Shown in pieces: positions 25,329 through 33,985 of a stretch of 64,000 nt of DNA (position 1 is the first letter of the stretch; every line of letters starts with the position of its first letter). Origin of the DNA: Vibrio sp. STUT-A11 (lineage in GTDB: Bacteria > Pseudomonadota > Gammaproteobacteria > Enterobacterales > Vibrionaceae). The notes under the pieces are model-generated. The model did no database searches. It had not been told where the DNA came from and saw only the letters and a list, made by a program, of their open reading frames with translations. Made by a program: the position numbers and the translations under genes. Where the stretch lies: positions 806,001 through 870,000 of the forward strand of contig NZ_AP026764.1 of the NCBI RefSeq assembly GCF_026000435.1. Reading direction: 5' to 3'.

Positions 25329-26867
25329 TCAACTGCCACTGACTGTCGGTAATGCACCTAAGCAGCAATATTTAATCTCGCTGTATTCTTCAAAGCCGTG
25401 AAGGCTTCCCTCCCGTCCTAATCCGGACTGTTTTACGCCGCCAAAGGGGATTGGATGACCAGTCATCTTGACGGAGTTTACGCTTACCATGCCAAACTCT
25501 AACCCACGCATACATCGCCAGATTTGGCGAATATCATGGCCATAAACATAGGCAGCAAGACCATATTCGGTGTCGTTACTCATTTCTATAACGCGGTCTA
25601 AATCTTGATAAGGAAGCACGCCTGCGACCGGGCAAAAGTTCTCTTCACGGTACACGGCCATTTCTGGCGTTACATCGGCGAGTAGAGTCGGAGCGAAGAA
25701 GTTATCGCCCGGAACTGCGTCGTGGTAACCCGCGACTAATCTTGCACCTTTATCCAGCGCGTCACGGACGAGGTCATGGGCTTTGTCTACAGCGGCTCGA
25801 TTGATCAGCGGTCCCATCGTGGATTTGTCGTCTAAGCCGTTCCCCAACACAATCATGCTCATCTGTTTGGCAAACGCTGCTAAGAACGGCTCGTATTTAT
25901 CCTGTGGCACAAAAATTCGGTTGGCGGCCAAACAATCTTGTCCGGCGGTTTGGAATTTCGCGTCTACGGCTGCTTTGGCTGCGGCTTCAACTTCCATATC
26001 CGGTAGTACGATAAAGGGCGCATTGCCACCCAGTTCCATACTGCACTTCTTCACGGTTTGGGCAGCGTCACGAAGCAGCAGTTTGCCAACGCGAGTGGAG
26101 CCAGTGAAAGAGAGCGCTTTGACCTTGTCTGAGCGACATAGCGTCTGCGAAACCATGGAAGCGTCACCAGTGACCACGTTAAATACGCCTGCTGGAAATT
26201 CTGCTCGGTCGGCTAATTCCGCCAATGCCAAGGAGGAGAAAGGGGTTTCACTGGCGGGCTTAATGATCACTGGACAGCCAATGGCTAATGCGGCGGCCGC
26301 TTTTCTCGTGACCATGGCATTGGGGAAATTCCATGGCGTAATCAGGGCTGCAACCCCAATAGGCTCGCGTATTGTCGAAAGCTGAGCATTGGGTATATGG
26401 CTGGGAATCGTTTCACCGTAGCTACGACGCGCTTCTTCAGCAAACCAACGGATAAACGATGCGCCGTAATCTATTTCTCCGAGTGCATCGTTTAAGGTTT
26501 TGCCTTGTTCCATTACCATTAAGCGGGCAAGATCGGGTTTGGATTGCACAATCAGATCATGCCAGCGCATTAATATTTCAGCGCGTTGTTCTGCCTGCAT
26601 TTGTCGCCATTGACGAAAGGCACGATCAGCATCATCGATGGCTTTATACAGCTGCTGTTGAGACAGTCGGGTGATGTAACCGATAACCGTATCATCGGCC
26701 GGATTACTCACCGGGTGGAAGTTATCACCGCTGGTCCATTTGCCATTAACGTACGCTAACCCTCTGACTAAGCGTACGTCTTCCATGATTGCCATCATGT
26801 CGTGTGAAGCTTTAACTTCGTCGCCATGTTTGATTTCGTTGCTATGAAACGGGTGAAGTGCTGCCAT
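25329..26867 (-). CDS. doeC: DoeC, aspartate-semialdehyde dehydrogenase (ALDH superfamily)
   Basis: The ATG at 26867 (MAALHPFHSNE, 512 residues) has GAGAGGGA just upstream; an alternative ATG at 26894 has no clear ribosome site. The aldehyde dehydrogenase core shows PWNFPNAMVTRKAAAALAIGCPVIIKPA, the catalytic glutamate in MELGGNAPFIV and the catalytic cysteine in TAGQDCLAANRIFV. By itself the sequence resembles succinate-semialdehyde dehydrogenase GabD. The flanking doe genes point to oxidation of aspartate semialdehyde to aspartate, the last step of ectoine catabolism. Confidence 0.82.
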   Translation of the reverse strand: MAALHPFHSNEIKHGDEVKASHDMMAIMEDVRLVRGLAYVNGKWTSGDNFHPVSNPADDTVIGYITRLSQQQLYKAIDDADRAFRQWRQMQAEQRAEILMRWHDLIVQSKPDLARLMVMEQGKTLNDALGEIDYGASFIRWFAEEARRSYGETIPSHIPNAQLSTIREPIGVAALITPWNFPNAMVTRKAAAALAIGCPVIIKPASETPFSSLALAELADRAEFPAGVFNVVTGDASMVSQTLCRSDKVKALSFTGSTRVGKLLLRDAAQTVKKCSMELGGNAPFIVLPDMEVEAAAKAAVDAKFQTAGQDCLAANRIFVPQDKYEPFLAAFAKQMSMIVLGNGLDDKSTMGPLINRAAVDKAHDLVRDALDKGARLVAGYHDAVPGDNFFAPTLLADVTPEMAVYREENFCPVAGVLPYQDLDRVIEMSNDTEYGLAAYVYGHDIRQIWRCMRGLEFGMVSVNSVKMTGHPIPFGGVKQSGLGREGSLHGFEEYSEIKYCCLGALPTVSGS

Positions 26868-26870
26868 AAG

Positions 26871-26920
26871 TCCCTCTCGAGCATCGTTGTCCATAGATAA
26901 ACTCTAATCGAGGAGAGGGA
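26871..26920 (-). promoter_or_regulatory. Inverted repeat that could mask the doeC ribosome-binding site
   Basis: On the reverse strand TCCCTCTC (26920-26913) can pair with GAGAGGGA (26878-26871), with flanking TCGA also complementary across a small bulge. The right arm is the ribosome site of the ATG at 26867. If the true start is 26894 the hairpin would instead lie inside the coding region. Confidence 0.45.
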
Positions 26921-27019
26921 TAAATTATTTCTGATGCAGGGGCTGGTAGTTGGAGATTTTTCTTTATAAAGACAGAAAATGGCGGTTTTTTCTGTTCACT
27001 ATCGGTTTAACTTTCCCTT

Positions 27020-27499
27020 TTATAACAAAGCGTTTTGATTGAACTCTAAATTACCTGAATCTCGCTTGATGGTTTTGGTGACGATATAAGTAAAGTAGCG
27101 TTCAATGCCGACTTCAGAATCCAGCCAGTTGTCGATAAGCCTTTGGTATTGGTCGATATCTTCGGATTGAACCTTGAGAATATAATCAACTCCGCCGCCT
27201 GTGGCGTAGCAATCGGTCACTTCAGGGGTATGCCTGACCAATTGCTCAAAGCGTTTGAACGCCTGCGCATTGTGTTCTTTGAGTGAAACCTCGACCATGA
27301 CAGACGTACGTTTAAATAACACATCGGCATTCACCTTTGCGCCATAACCTTCGATAATGCCCGCTTCTTCGAGCTTTTTAACCCGTTCCCAGCACGGACT
27401 GACGGACAGGTTTATTTCTTCTGCAAGATGAGATTTAGTAATGCGACCATTGTCGTGCAGAATCTGTAAAATTTTGACGTCGTAGCGATCGAGGCGCAT
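27020..27499 (-). CDS. doeX: DoeX, Lrp/AsnC-family regulator of ectoine breakdown
   Basis: The start is the ATG at 27499 (MRLDRYDVKILQILHDNGRI, 159 residues) with GGAGA 7 bases upstream; the frame upstream is only the intergenic space and the doeB end. It has the AsnC helix-turn-helix (ITKSHLAEEINLSVSPCWERVKKLEEAGII) and a C-terminal RAM ligand domain (VEVSLKEHNAQAF, DCYATGGGVDYILKV). In Halomonas the doeX product sits in the same position between doeB and doeC. It probably senses a pathway intermediate. Confidence 0.87.
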   Translation of the reverse strand: MRLDRYDVKILQILHDNGRITKSHLAEEINLSVSPCWERVKKLEEAGIIEGYGAKVNADVLFKRTSVMVEVSLKEHNAQAFKRFEQLVRHTPEVTDCYATGGGVDYILKVQSEDIDQYQRLIDNWLDSEVGIERYFTYIVTKTIKRDSGNLEFNQNALL

Positions 27500-27551
27500 G
27501 GTTGGTCTCCTCTTGATTGGGACGAAATACTGACGAAAGTATGTACGATGT

Positions 27552-28559
27552 TTAAATGAACTTGCCACAATCCTTCGCAATGACAGCGAGCGTGTCTCCA
27601 ATATTCACCATAGCAGGAAAACGGCGTGCGGCGAAAATACCGTCTCGCTCTGCTTGATATTCTATTGGCGCTTCGCCGGTGCGTTCGATGGAGTAGATTC
27701 TGACAATAACATCGCCTTGCTCAATGATGTCTCCAAGCTCAAACAGGTACTCTGTGATACCTTTATGCTGACTTTGCACGTAGCAGTCTGCATCGGGCAT
27801 ATCGAGTAATTGGGTTAGCTGAAGGGGGGACTCATATTCTCCGGGCAGGTTGCCGGCAAAGCGCAAAAAGTTGCGAATACCGCGGTCTGCAAACTGAATA
27901 GTTTGTGGCGTACTGGTTCCGCCCCCTCGAAGCTCTGTTGTAACGAACACTTTGTCCTGAGATTCAACGGCGGTGTCATACAAGCTGGTGGCATCCATTT
28001 CGAGCATGATCATGGTATAAGGGGCACCAAACAGTTTCGCTCCCAGTATGCAGGCTTCTTCCTGTTGTGGATTATCTAAGCGATGCGCGGCAGCAAAAGG
28101 GACGATATCTAACGTTTTCCCCCCTGAGTGAATGTCCAGGGCGAAGTCGCATAGAGGTACCAGATAACGAGTAAAATAATCGGCGATCTTTTCCGTTGTG
28201 GTCCCTACTGGGTTGCCGGGAAAACTTCGGTTTAAGTTGCCTTTGTCGATAGGGGAAGTACGAGAGGCATTCTGAACCGCTGGCAAATTCATCATTGGTA
28301 CAACAATGACGCGGCCGCGTATTTGTTCCGGCTGTAGTGAACTCGATAGCTTTAAGAGGCTGGTGATCCCTTCATATTCGTCACCATGGTTGCCCCCTGT
28401 CAGTAATGATGTTGGACCCGGGCCATTTTTAATCACCGTTATTGGGATCATAATGCTTCCCCATGCGGAATCGTCATGGGAATGAGGGAGGGTTAGAAAT
28501 CCGTGTTGAGTTCCTTCTCGGTCAAAGTCTACGGTGGCTGTGATCGAGCTATTTTGCAT
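27552..28559 (-). CDS. doeB: DoeB, N-alpha-acetyl-L-2,4-diaminobutyrate deacetylase
   Basis: The 335-residue protein belongs to the succinylglutamate desuccinylase/aspartoacylase zinc-peptidase family. Zinc ligands are in GGNHGDEYEG (H and E) and ALDIHSGG (H), and substrate-binding arginines are in GNLNRSFPG. AGAGGAAA precedes the ATG at 28559. DoeB removes the acetyl group from N-alpha-acetyl-diaminobutyrate formed by DoeA. It lies 45 bases after doeA. Confidence 0.88.
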   Translation of the reverse strand: MQNSSITATVDFDREGTQHGFLTLPHSHDDSAWGSIMIPITVIKNGPGPTSLLTGGNHGDEYEGITSLLKLSSSLQPEQIRGRVIVVPMMNLPAVQNASRTSPIDKGNLNRSFPGNPVGTTTEKIADYFTRYLVPLCDFALDIHSGGKTLDIVPFAAAHRLDNPQQEEACILGAKLFGAPYTMIMLEMDATSLYDTAVESQDKVFVTTELRGGGTSTPQTIQFADRGIRNFLRFAGNLPGEYESPLQLTQLLDMPDADCYVQSQHKGITEYLFELGDIIEQGDVIVRIYSIERTGEAPIEYQAERDGIFAARRFPAMVNIGDTLAVIAKDCGKFI

Positions 28560-28604
28560 GCCATTTCCTCTTCGTTGCTGCGTATTCTAGGTTTACATCC
28601 ATCA

Positions 28605-29792
28605 TTAATGTTTAATAAACAAATGGCGCGGAAAGTCGCACAGAGTTTTCGCGCCAAGTCGGGTGATGACAATACTCTCAGTCGTCTCTAATCCCCAGTC
28701 TTTAAACCATAGGCCGGGCATAAAGTGGAACGTCATGCCCTCTTTTAGAACGGTTTTGTCGGTGTCGCGAAGACTCATGGTCCGTTCGCCCCAATCGGGT
28801 GGATAACTCAGGCCAATCGGATAACCGCAGCGTGCACCCTCGCGAGAAAAGCCTGCTTTATCGAGAACCTTATTCAACGCATTGGCAATATCAGCACAAG
28901 TATTTCCCGGTTTTGCAGCCTCTAAGCCAGCCTCAAGCCCGCGAGTCAGTGCTTCATCTGCGCGTTTAAATTTATCGTCAGGTTCACCCAAGAAAATGGT
29001 GCGGGAGAGAGGGCAGTGGTAACGCCTGTGCGCCCCTGCGATCTCAAAGAAAGTCCCTTCTCCTTTTTTGAACGGTCTGTCGTCCCACGTTAAGTGTGGC
29101 GCAGATGCATCAGCACCTGAAGGCAATAGCGGAACAATAGCAGTGTAATCACCAAAATGTTCTTCGTGGCCAAGGACGGCCTGACGGTTTATTTCTGCAA
29201 CCAGATGATGTTTAGGTAAGCCCGGTTCTATCATGTCAAACGCGACACGGTGCATGTTTTCTACAATACGCGCAGCGCGGTACATATAAGATAATTCTTG
29301 ATCTGACTTTACCGCCCGACACCAGTTAACCAAACCAGTGGCATCGAGTAACTGCGCATTCGGCAAATGGTCAATCAACGATTCGTAAGCGGTCGCACTG
29401 AAGTAATAGTTGTCCTTTTCTACACCAATGCGTCCACGGTCCCAGCAGCGGGGCGTCAACACAGACTCAACCAGATAATCCATTGGATGCAGAGGTGGGT
29501 TCATCACATAGTGATCGGGGTAGGAGGCGATGTTTTCTGCCGACATATACGCGGTTCGATAAGCGCCGTTTGCGTCGTGGTAGCGTCCATACCAGATAGG
29601 TTCTCCTTCAGGACCTACTATCACACACTGTGGCACATAAAAAGACCATCCATCGTACCCGGTCAACCAAGACATGTTGGATGGGTCATGAATGATGAGT
29701 ACATCTAATTCTCGTTCGAGCATCGATTGTCGAACTTTAGATAAACGTTCTTGGAATTCCTCCAACGTAAAATGCATAGTAATGCCTCTCAT
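28605..29792 (-). CDS. doeA: DoeA, ectoine hydrolase (M24/creatinase fold)
   Basis: The 395-residue protein has a creatinase N-terminal domain (LDVLIIHDPSNMSWLTGYDGWSFYVPQ) and a pita-bread C-terminal domain (EMDATSL-like segments are absent; instead FFEIAGAHRRYHCPLSRTIFLG and GYPIGLSYPPDWGE). It opens the ectoine ring to N-acetyl-diaminobutyrate. The ATG at 29792 has AAGGAG 5 bases upstream; an ATG at 29777 is also possible. First gene of the doeABXCD operon. No ectoine transporter gene is adjacent in this window. Confidence 0.87.
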   Translation of the reverse strand: MRGITMHFTLEEFQERLSKVRQSMLERELDVLIIHDPSNMSWLTGYDGWSFYVPQCVIVGPEGEPIWYGRYHDANGAYRTAYMSAENIASYPDHYVMNPPLHPMDYLVESVLTPRCWDRGRIGVEKDNYYFSATAYESLIDHLPNAQLLDATGLVNWCRAVKSDQELSYMYRAARIVENMHRVAFDMIEPGLPKHHLVAEINRQAVLGHEEHFGDYTAIVPLLPSGADASAPHLTWDDRPFKKGEGTFFEIAGAHRRYHCPLSRTIFLGEPDDKFKRADEALTRGLEAGLEAAKPGNTCADIANALNKVLDKAGFSREGARCGYPIGLSYPPDWGERTMSLRDTDKTVLKEGMTFHFMPGLWFKDWGLETTESIVITRLGAKTLCDFPRHLFIKH

Positions 29793-30243
29793 ACACTCTC
29801 CTTGTTGAAAATCCGATGCTCTTTGCCCTCGGAAGTGAGGCCTAAAATTCCATACTCAGGTCACTTAGACCTGTTATTATTTTTAACCACGGTTTGAAAT
29901 TGATGGCTAAAAATATCGGCACATTTATCTGCTCCTCGTCGTTTTAATTCTTATCAATAACGACAAGTGTGGTTGAGATTCGTCCTTAATGCCGCATTTT
30001 TTTATGTAAAAAACGCTGACACTCGTTTCTCGACAAAGATGTATTATGGAAAGTCAAATCGGTAGGTCTATGTATTTTAGGTTTTTTCTGACAAGAGGCT
30101 GTGAACTGATTATCTTCGACTTGTGGGCAAAGATTGATCGAGATAGTCTTATGATTAATGGCTAATTGGGTACGTTTTTCACTGAATGAGCCCGTGCTAT
30201 TGAAAGATCAACAGGCTCTAGTCTTTGAACTGATAAAGCGATA
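29793..30243. other. Intergenic region upstream of doeA
   Basis: These 451 bases hold no credible gene. They must contain the doe operon promoter and the end of the lacI-type transcript. An inverted repeat GTCGTT / AACGAC with a 15-base spacer at about 29938-29967 could be a regulator site, but I cannot assign it to DoeX. Confidence 0.5.
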
Positions 30244-31248
30244 TTAGCTCACTTTTTGAGTGGATTCTTTTATTTGCAATGAGCCCTGATACTGGAAGTG
30301 TTTTTGCTTAGTTTGTTGCTCATTATTAAGCGTGAGTGCCGTGGTGACAGCATCTCGGGTTAGCTCCGAAACTGGTAGTGTAACGGTAGACAGGCGTGGC
30401 ACGATATAATCGGCAGTTGGATCGCCATCAATACCGATGACGGAGATATCTTCCGGAACCTTTATGCCTCTATCATGCAATGCGCGGATAGCTCCGATGG
30501 CCATTGAGTCGGTACAAGAAAAAATAGCGCTAAAAGGTGTGCCACTATCAATGAGTTTGATCGTTGCGTCATAACCACTTTTGGTGGTGCTCTCACCTTC
30601 CAAAATAAGTGAGTCTACGACCTCGACACCATGCTCTTTCAGGGCTTCTTTGTAGGCAGAAAGACGTTTATGACCGGTACTGCTGGACATTGGTGTAGTT
30701 ATACAGGCGACGTGTTTATGGCCAATGTCCAAAAGGTAGTTGGTTGCAAGGCGAGCGACTTGTTCTTGGTCAAAACCGAAACTAAATAATTTCTCATCAT
30801 CCAAAGCACGGTTGATAACGATAAGCTGGGTTTTGATTTCCTGTTGAAGAGTAGAAAGCTGCTGCTCGGACAAATGGCGGCTATAAACAAGAATGGCATC
30901 ACAGTTATGGGCATTCAGCGAGCGAACCGCGTCTTCTTCCCCTTCTGCATTGTCGCTACTGTTCATAACAAATAACTTCTTGTCTGCTTTTTGCATATCC
31001 AGTGCGGCTTCGGTCAGCATGGAACTAAAATAGTGGCTTTCAAAATGAGGAAGAATTAAACCGAATGTATTGTAGCTGTTTGTCGCCAGAGCGCGGGCAA
31101 AAGCATTAGGTTGATAACCTAAAGATTTCATTGCTGCTAATACAGACTCACGGGTCTGATCTTTAACATATTCGCTTCCATTAATAACTCTAGATACGGT
31201 CGCTTTCGATACACCTGCAGCTTTACATACGTCTTTGATTGTCGCCAT
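30244..31248 (-). CDS. LacI-family repressor of a beta-glucoside regulon (AscG-like)
   Basis: I use the ATG at 31248 (MATIKDVCKAAGVSKATVSRVINGS, 334 residues), the canonical LacI N-terminus; the frame is open to 31266. The DNA-binding helix-turn-helix and hinge (residues 1-60) are followed by a periplasmic-binding-protein-like ligand domain (GLILPHFESHYFSSMLTEA, DAILVYSRHLSE, AIFSCTDSMAIGAIRALHDRG, ISVIGIDGDPTADYIVPRLSTV). Its own upstream region carries a perfect LacI-type palindrome, also present near the PTS and glucosidase genes, so it likely represses itself and them. Confidence 0.87.
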   Translation of the reverse strand: MATIKDVCKAAGVSKATVSRVINGSEYVKDQTRESVLAAMKSLGYQPNAFARALATNSYNTFGLILPHFESHYFSSMLTEAALDMQKADKKLFVMNSSDNAEGEEDAVRSLNAHNCDAILVYSRHLSEQQLSTLQQEIKTQLIVINRALDDEKLFSFGFDQEQVARLATNYLLDIGHKHVACITTPMSSSTGHKRLSAYKEALKEHGVEVVDSLILEGESTTKSGYDATIKLIDSGTPFSAIFSCTDSMAIGAIRALHDRGIKVPEDISVIGIDGDPTADYIVPRLSTVTLPVSELTRDAVTTALTLNNEQQTKQKHFQYQGSLQIKESTQKVS

Positions 31249-31428
31249 TTTTCTACTCTCAAACACAACAGCTTGTCAGTTTACACTATTTGTCTGAACG
31301 AAAGTAAATTGTTGTCTTGTTTTAGCTATAAACTGGTGTTCATTCACAGCCGGAGGAAACTTGGTTTAGTGTGTAACGTTGTCATCTTACGCTGGACGTC
31401 ACACTTTTTTGAAATAGTTAGTTAATGT

Positions 31429-31446
31429 AATGTAACCGGTTACATT
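31429..31446. promoter_or_regulatory. LacI-type operator, perfect palindrome
   Basis: AATGTAACCGGTTACATT is an 18-base perfect palindrome with the central C-G step typical of LacI/GalR operators. It lies between the divergent repressor and HAD phosphatase genes. Confidence 0.85.
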
Positions 31447-31569
31447 GCTTGTTATACTGCAATGGAAAATCAGAGGGTTCTTAATGAGTAAAAAAGTATC
31501 AACATGCTTCGCTATTAAGTTGTCTTCCTGATATGGCCCCTACTGGGTTAACCTGTCGAGACAGCGAAA

Positions 31570-31597
31570 TCTGAATCCTGCATCTTAAAGTCATTTA
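31570..31597. repeat. End fragment of the 415-681 type element
   Basis: TCTGAATCCTGCATCTTAAA and the next bases GTCATTT match the right end of the element at 648-675, with a few changes. The remainder of the element is not evident, so this is probably a remnant in the leader of the HAD gene. Confidence 0.55.
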
Positions 31598-31634
31598 GAA
31601 ATCATTTTTCACATCTAAGGAACAGGAAACCATT

Positions 31635-32309
31635 TTGATAGATACAATTATTTTTGATATGGACGGAGTGCTTGTTGATTCCGAACCTTTCTGGCGTAAG
31701 GCAAAAGTCAATGCAGTTGCCCGTTTTGGTGGACAGATTACCGAACAGCTCGCTTATCAGAGTACTGGCCTGCGCATTGACGAAATTGCTAATTACTGGA
31801 TTCGCTACTGCGATTTGGACCCGAAGTGCGCGTCCGATCTTGCGGATACCATTTTGGTGGAAGTGATAGGACAAATTAAAGCACATGGTCAATTGCTTCC
31901 TGGTGTAAAGGAATCTCTGGATTTATTGGCTAAGACTGATTTGAAAATAGGCTTGGCTTCATCTTCGCCATTGCGTCTAATCGAAGCGGTTCTGGAAACA
32001 TTTGAAATCGGTAAGTACTTCTCGATTTATGTTTCCGCGGAGCATTTGCCGTATGGAAAACCGCATCCACAGGTGTATATGGGCGCGGCCGTTAAATTGA
32101 ATGCTGAACCTTATAATTGTCTGGCGATTGAAGACTCCGTCAACGGTTTGATTGCGGCGAAGGCTGCTGGCATGACTGCTATCTGTGTCCCTGAGCCAGG
32201 GCAAGAAATGAATCCGCGCTTTGGTATCGCTGATATCAAACTGACTTCTCTTGAAGATTTTTCTACGTCCAAAGAGGTGGTTAAACTTCTCGGTAAATCG
32301 ATAGCCTGA
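31635..32309 (+). CDS. HAD-superfamily sugar-phosphate phosphatase (HxpB/YniC or beta-phosphoglucomutase-like)
   Basis: The 224-residue protein has motif I DMDGVLVDSE right at its N-terminus, motif II ASSSP, a lysine in PYGKPHPQVY and motif IV EDSVNG. The only methionine near the start is inside the catalytic motif, so translation must begin at a non-ATG codon, most likely the TTG at 31635 with AGGAAAC just upstream. The cap size and IEDSVNGLIAAKAAGM fit hexose- or hexitol-phosphate phosphatases. A LacI operator upstream places it in the beta-glucoside regulon, where it could relieve sugar-phosphate stress. Confidence 0.8.
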   Translation: MIDTIIFDMDGVLVDSEPFWRKAKVNAVARFGGQITEQLAYQSTGLRIDEIANYWIRYCDLDPKCASDLADTILVEVIGQIKAHGQLLPGVKESLDLLAKTDLKIGLASSSPLRLIEAVLETFEIGKYFSIYVSAEHLPYGKPHPQVYMGAAVKLNAEPYNCLAIEDSVNGLIAAKAAGMTAICVPEPGQEMNPRFGIADIKLTSLEDFSTSKEVVKLLGKSIA

Positions 32310-32361
32310 TCTTGTACGTATTAGAGATTGGCTGACGGCATTCGCTGCAATTTAGGTTGAA

Positions 32362-32402
32362 TAAAAAGGCTTCCCCTAGGATCTAGAGAAGCCCTTTTTT
32401 GT
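32362..32402. terminator. Intrinsic terminator after the HAD gene
   Basis: AAAGGCTTC..CTAG / CTAG..GAAGCCCTTT stem with TTTTTT following on the + strand. Confidence 0.85.
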
Positions 32403-32466
32403 TCCTAAAATATCTACTTTGACTTAAATCCGTTATCTGCGGCCGTGGTTTATGAGCGATCTTCAG

Positions 32467-32506
32467 GATAAAAAATGCACCCTTTACCGCAGGCTCAGGG
32501 TGCATT
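32467..32506 (-). terminator. Intrinsic terminator of the PTS-glucosidase operon
   Basis: AATGCACCCT / AGGGTGCATT is a perfect 10-bp stem, followed on the reverse strand by a T run. It lies 31 bases after the glucosidase stop. Confidence 0.87.
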
Positions 32507-32536
32507 GTGTCTATTTACAGTTTTTTCAATGTCGCT

Positions 32537-33973
32537 TTACAGTTTGTCACCGTTGCTGCTGATGACGCCTTGGTACCAGTAGAAACTCTTCTTACGGCTA
32601 CGCTCCATGGTACCAGTGCCATCGTCGTGGCGATCAACATGGATAAAGCCATAGCGTTTACGGTATTCACCCGTACCATAAGAGACACAATCGATACAGC
32701 CCCAAGGGGTGTAACCCATCAGATCAACGCCATCGTAATTAACGGCTTTCTGCATTTCTTCAATATGCGCTTTCAGGTAGTCGATTCGGTAGTCATCGTT
32801 GATTTCGCCGTTCTCTTCGACCTTGTCTATCGCGCCAAAACCATTTTCTACAATGAATAATGGCTTGTTGTAGCGCTCATACAGTTCGCAGAGTGAGTAA
32901 CGCAAGCCGACAGGATCAATCTGCCAACCCCATTCAGAGGCTTGAACGTGAGGGTTCTTCACGCTGCCGGTAAAGCCACTCATTGAGCCTTCTGTTGTTT
33001 CTTCCGCATCGGCTTTTACCGCTACCGACATGTAGTAGCTGAACCCGACATAATCGCAGACGCCTTCTTTTAAGATTTCCAGATCGCCTGGTTCCATCTT
33101 GATGTTGTAGCCTTTACGTTCCCAGGCTTTCAGGGTGTAGGCTGGGTATTCACCACGCATATGGACATCACTAAAGAAGAAACGGTTACGCATTGCTTCT
33201 TGAGCCAGCATGACATCATCCGGATTACACGAATATGGATAAATTGGTACCCACGCAACCATACAGCCAATTTGGAAGTCCGGGTTGATCTCATGACCTA
33301 ACTTGACCACTTTTGCACTGGCTACCATTTCATGGTGAACCACCTGGTACATACATTCTTCTGGATTTTCCTCAATCGTGTAATCTACGCCTGAGTTTGA
33401 GTAGCCCCACAGAGGTAAATGCAAATCGCGTTGGTTGTTGATCTCGTTAAACGTCATCCAGTATTTCACTTTGTTTTTGTAACGACGCATAACAGTTTCT
33501 GCGTAGCGAACAAAGAAATCGACCACACGACGATCTTTAAAGCCCCCGTATTCTTTCGACAAATGCAGCGGCATTTCAAAGTGAGATAAGGTAATAACTG
33601 GCTCAATACCGTGTTTCAATAACTCATCGAACAAGTCATCGTAGTACTGTAAACCTGCTTCGTTTGGTACTAACTCGTCACCTTTAGGGAAAATACGTGG
33701 CCAGTAGATTGACGTACGGAAACATTTGAAGCCCATCTCAGCCAGCAGTGCAACATCACCCTTGTAGTGATCGTAAAACGCAGTAGCCTCGTGGTTAGGG
33801 TAGTGATAACCCTCCAACACACCGTCGGTAATTTTGCGCTGGGTGTTAACATCACCACCGGACAACACATCAACAATACTCGGGCCTTTACCATCTCGGT
33901 CCCAACCACCTTCAACTTGGTGAGCTGCAACTGCGCCGCCCCATAAAAAGTTTTCCGGAAAAATACTACTCAT
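32537..33973 (-). CDS. 6-phospho-beta-glucosidase (GH1), PTS-linked copy
   Basis: The 478-residue GH1 enzyme starts MSSIFPENFLWGGAVAAHQVEGGW. The acid/base glutamate is in YWMTFNEINN and the nucleophile in LFIVENGFGA. The C-terminal phosphate-binding segment (SYGTGEYRKRYGFIHVD) indicates phosphorylated substrates, as in BglA and AscB. It follows the PTS transporter by 12 bases and should hydrolyse the incoming phospho-beta-glucosides, such as cellobiose, arbutin or salicin phosphate. Confidence 0.9.
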   Translation of the reverse strand: MSSIFPENFLWGGAVAAHQVEGGWDRDGKGPSIVDVLSGGDVNTQRKITDGVLEGYHYPNHEATAFYDHYKGDVALLAEMGFKCFRTSIYWPRIFPKGDELVPNEAGLQYYDDLFDELLKHGIEPVITLSHFEMPLHLSKEYGGFKDRRVVDFFVRYAETVMRRYKNKVKYWMTFNEINNQRDLHLPLWGYSNSGVDYTIEENPEECMYQVVHHEMVASAKVVKLGHEINPDFQIGCMVAWVPIYPYSCNPDDVMLAQEAMRNRFFFSDVHMRGEYPAYTLKAWERKGYNIKMEPGDLEILKEGVCDYVGFSYYMSVAVKADAEETTEGSMSGFTGSVKNPHVQASEWGWQIDPVGLRYSLCELYERYNKPLFIVENGFGAIDKVEENGEINDDYRIDYLKAHIEEMQKAVNYDGVDLMGYTPWGCIDCVSYGTGEYRKRYGFIHVDRHDDGTGTMERSRKKSFYWYQGVISSNGDKL

Positions 33974-33985
33974 CTTTACTTACCC

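Noticed and set aside
25329..26867. Succinate-semialdehyde dehydrogenase gabD with gabT-like neighbour (GABA pathway)
   Set aside because: The flanking doeA, doeB and doeX genes in the Halomonas order make ectoine breakdown the better explanation.
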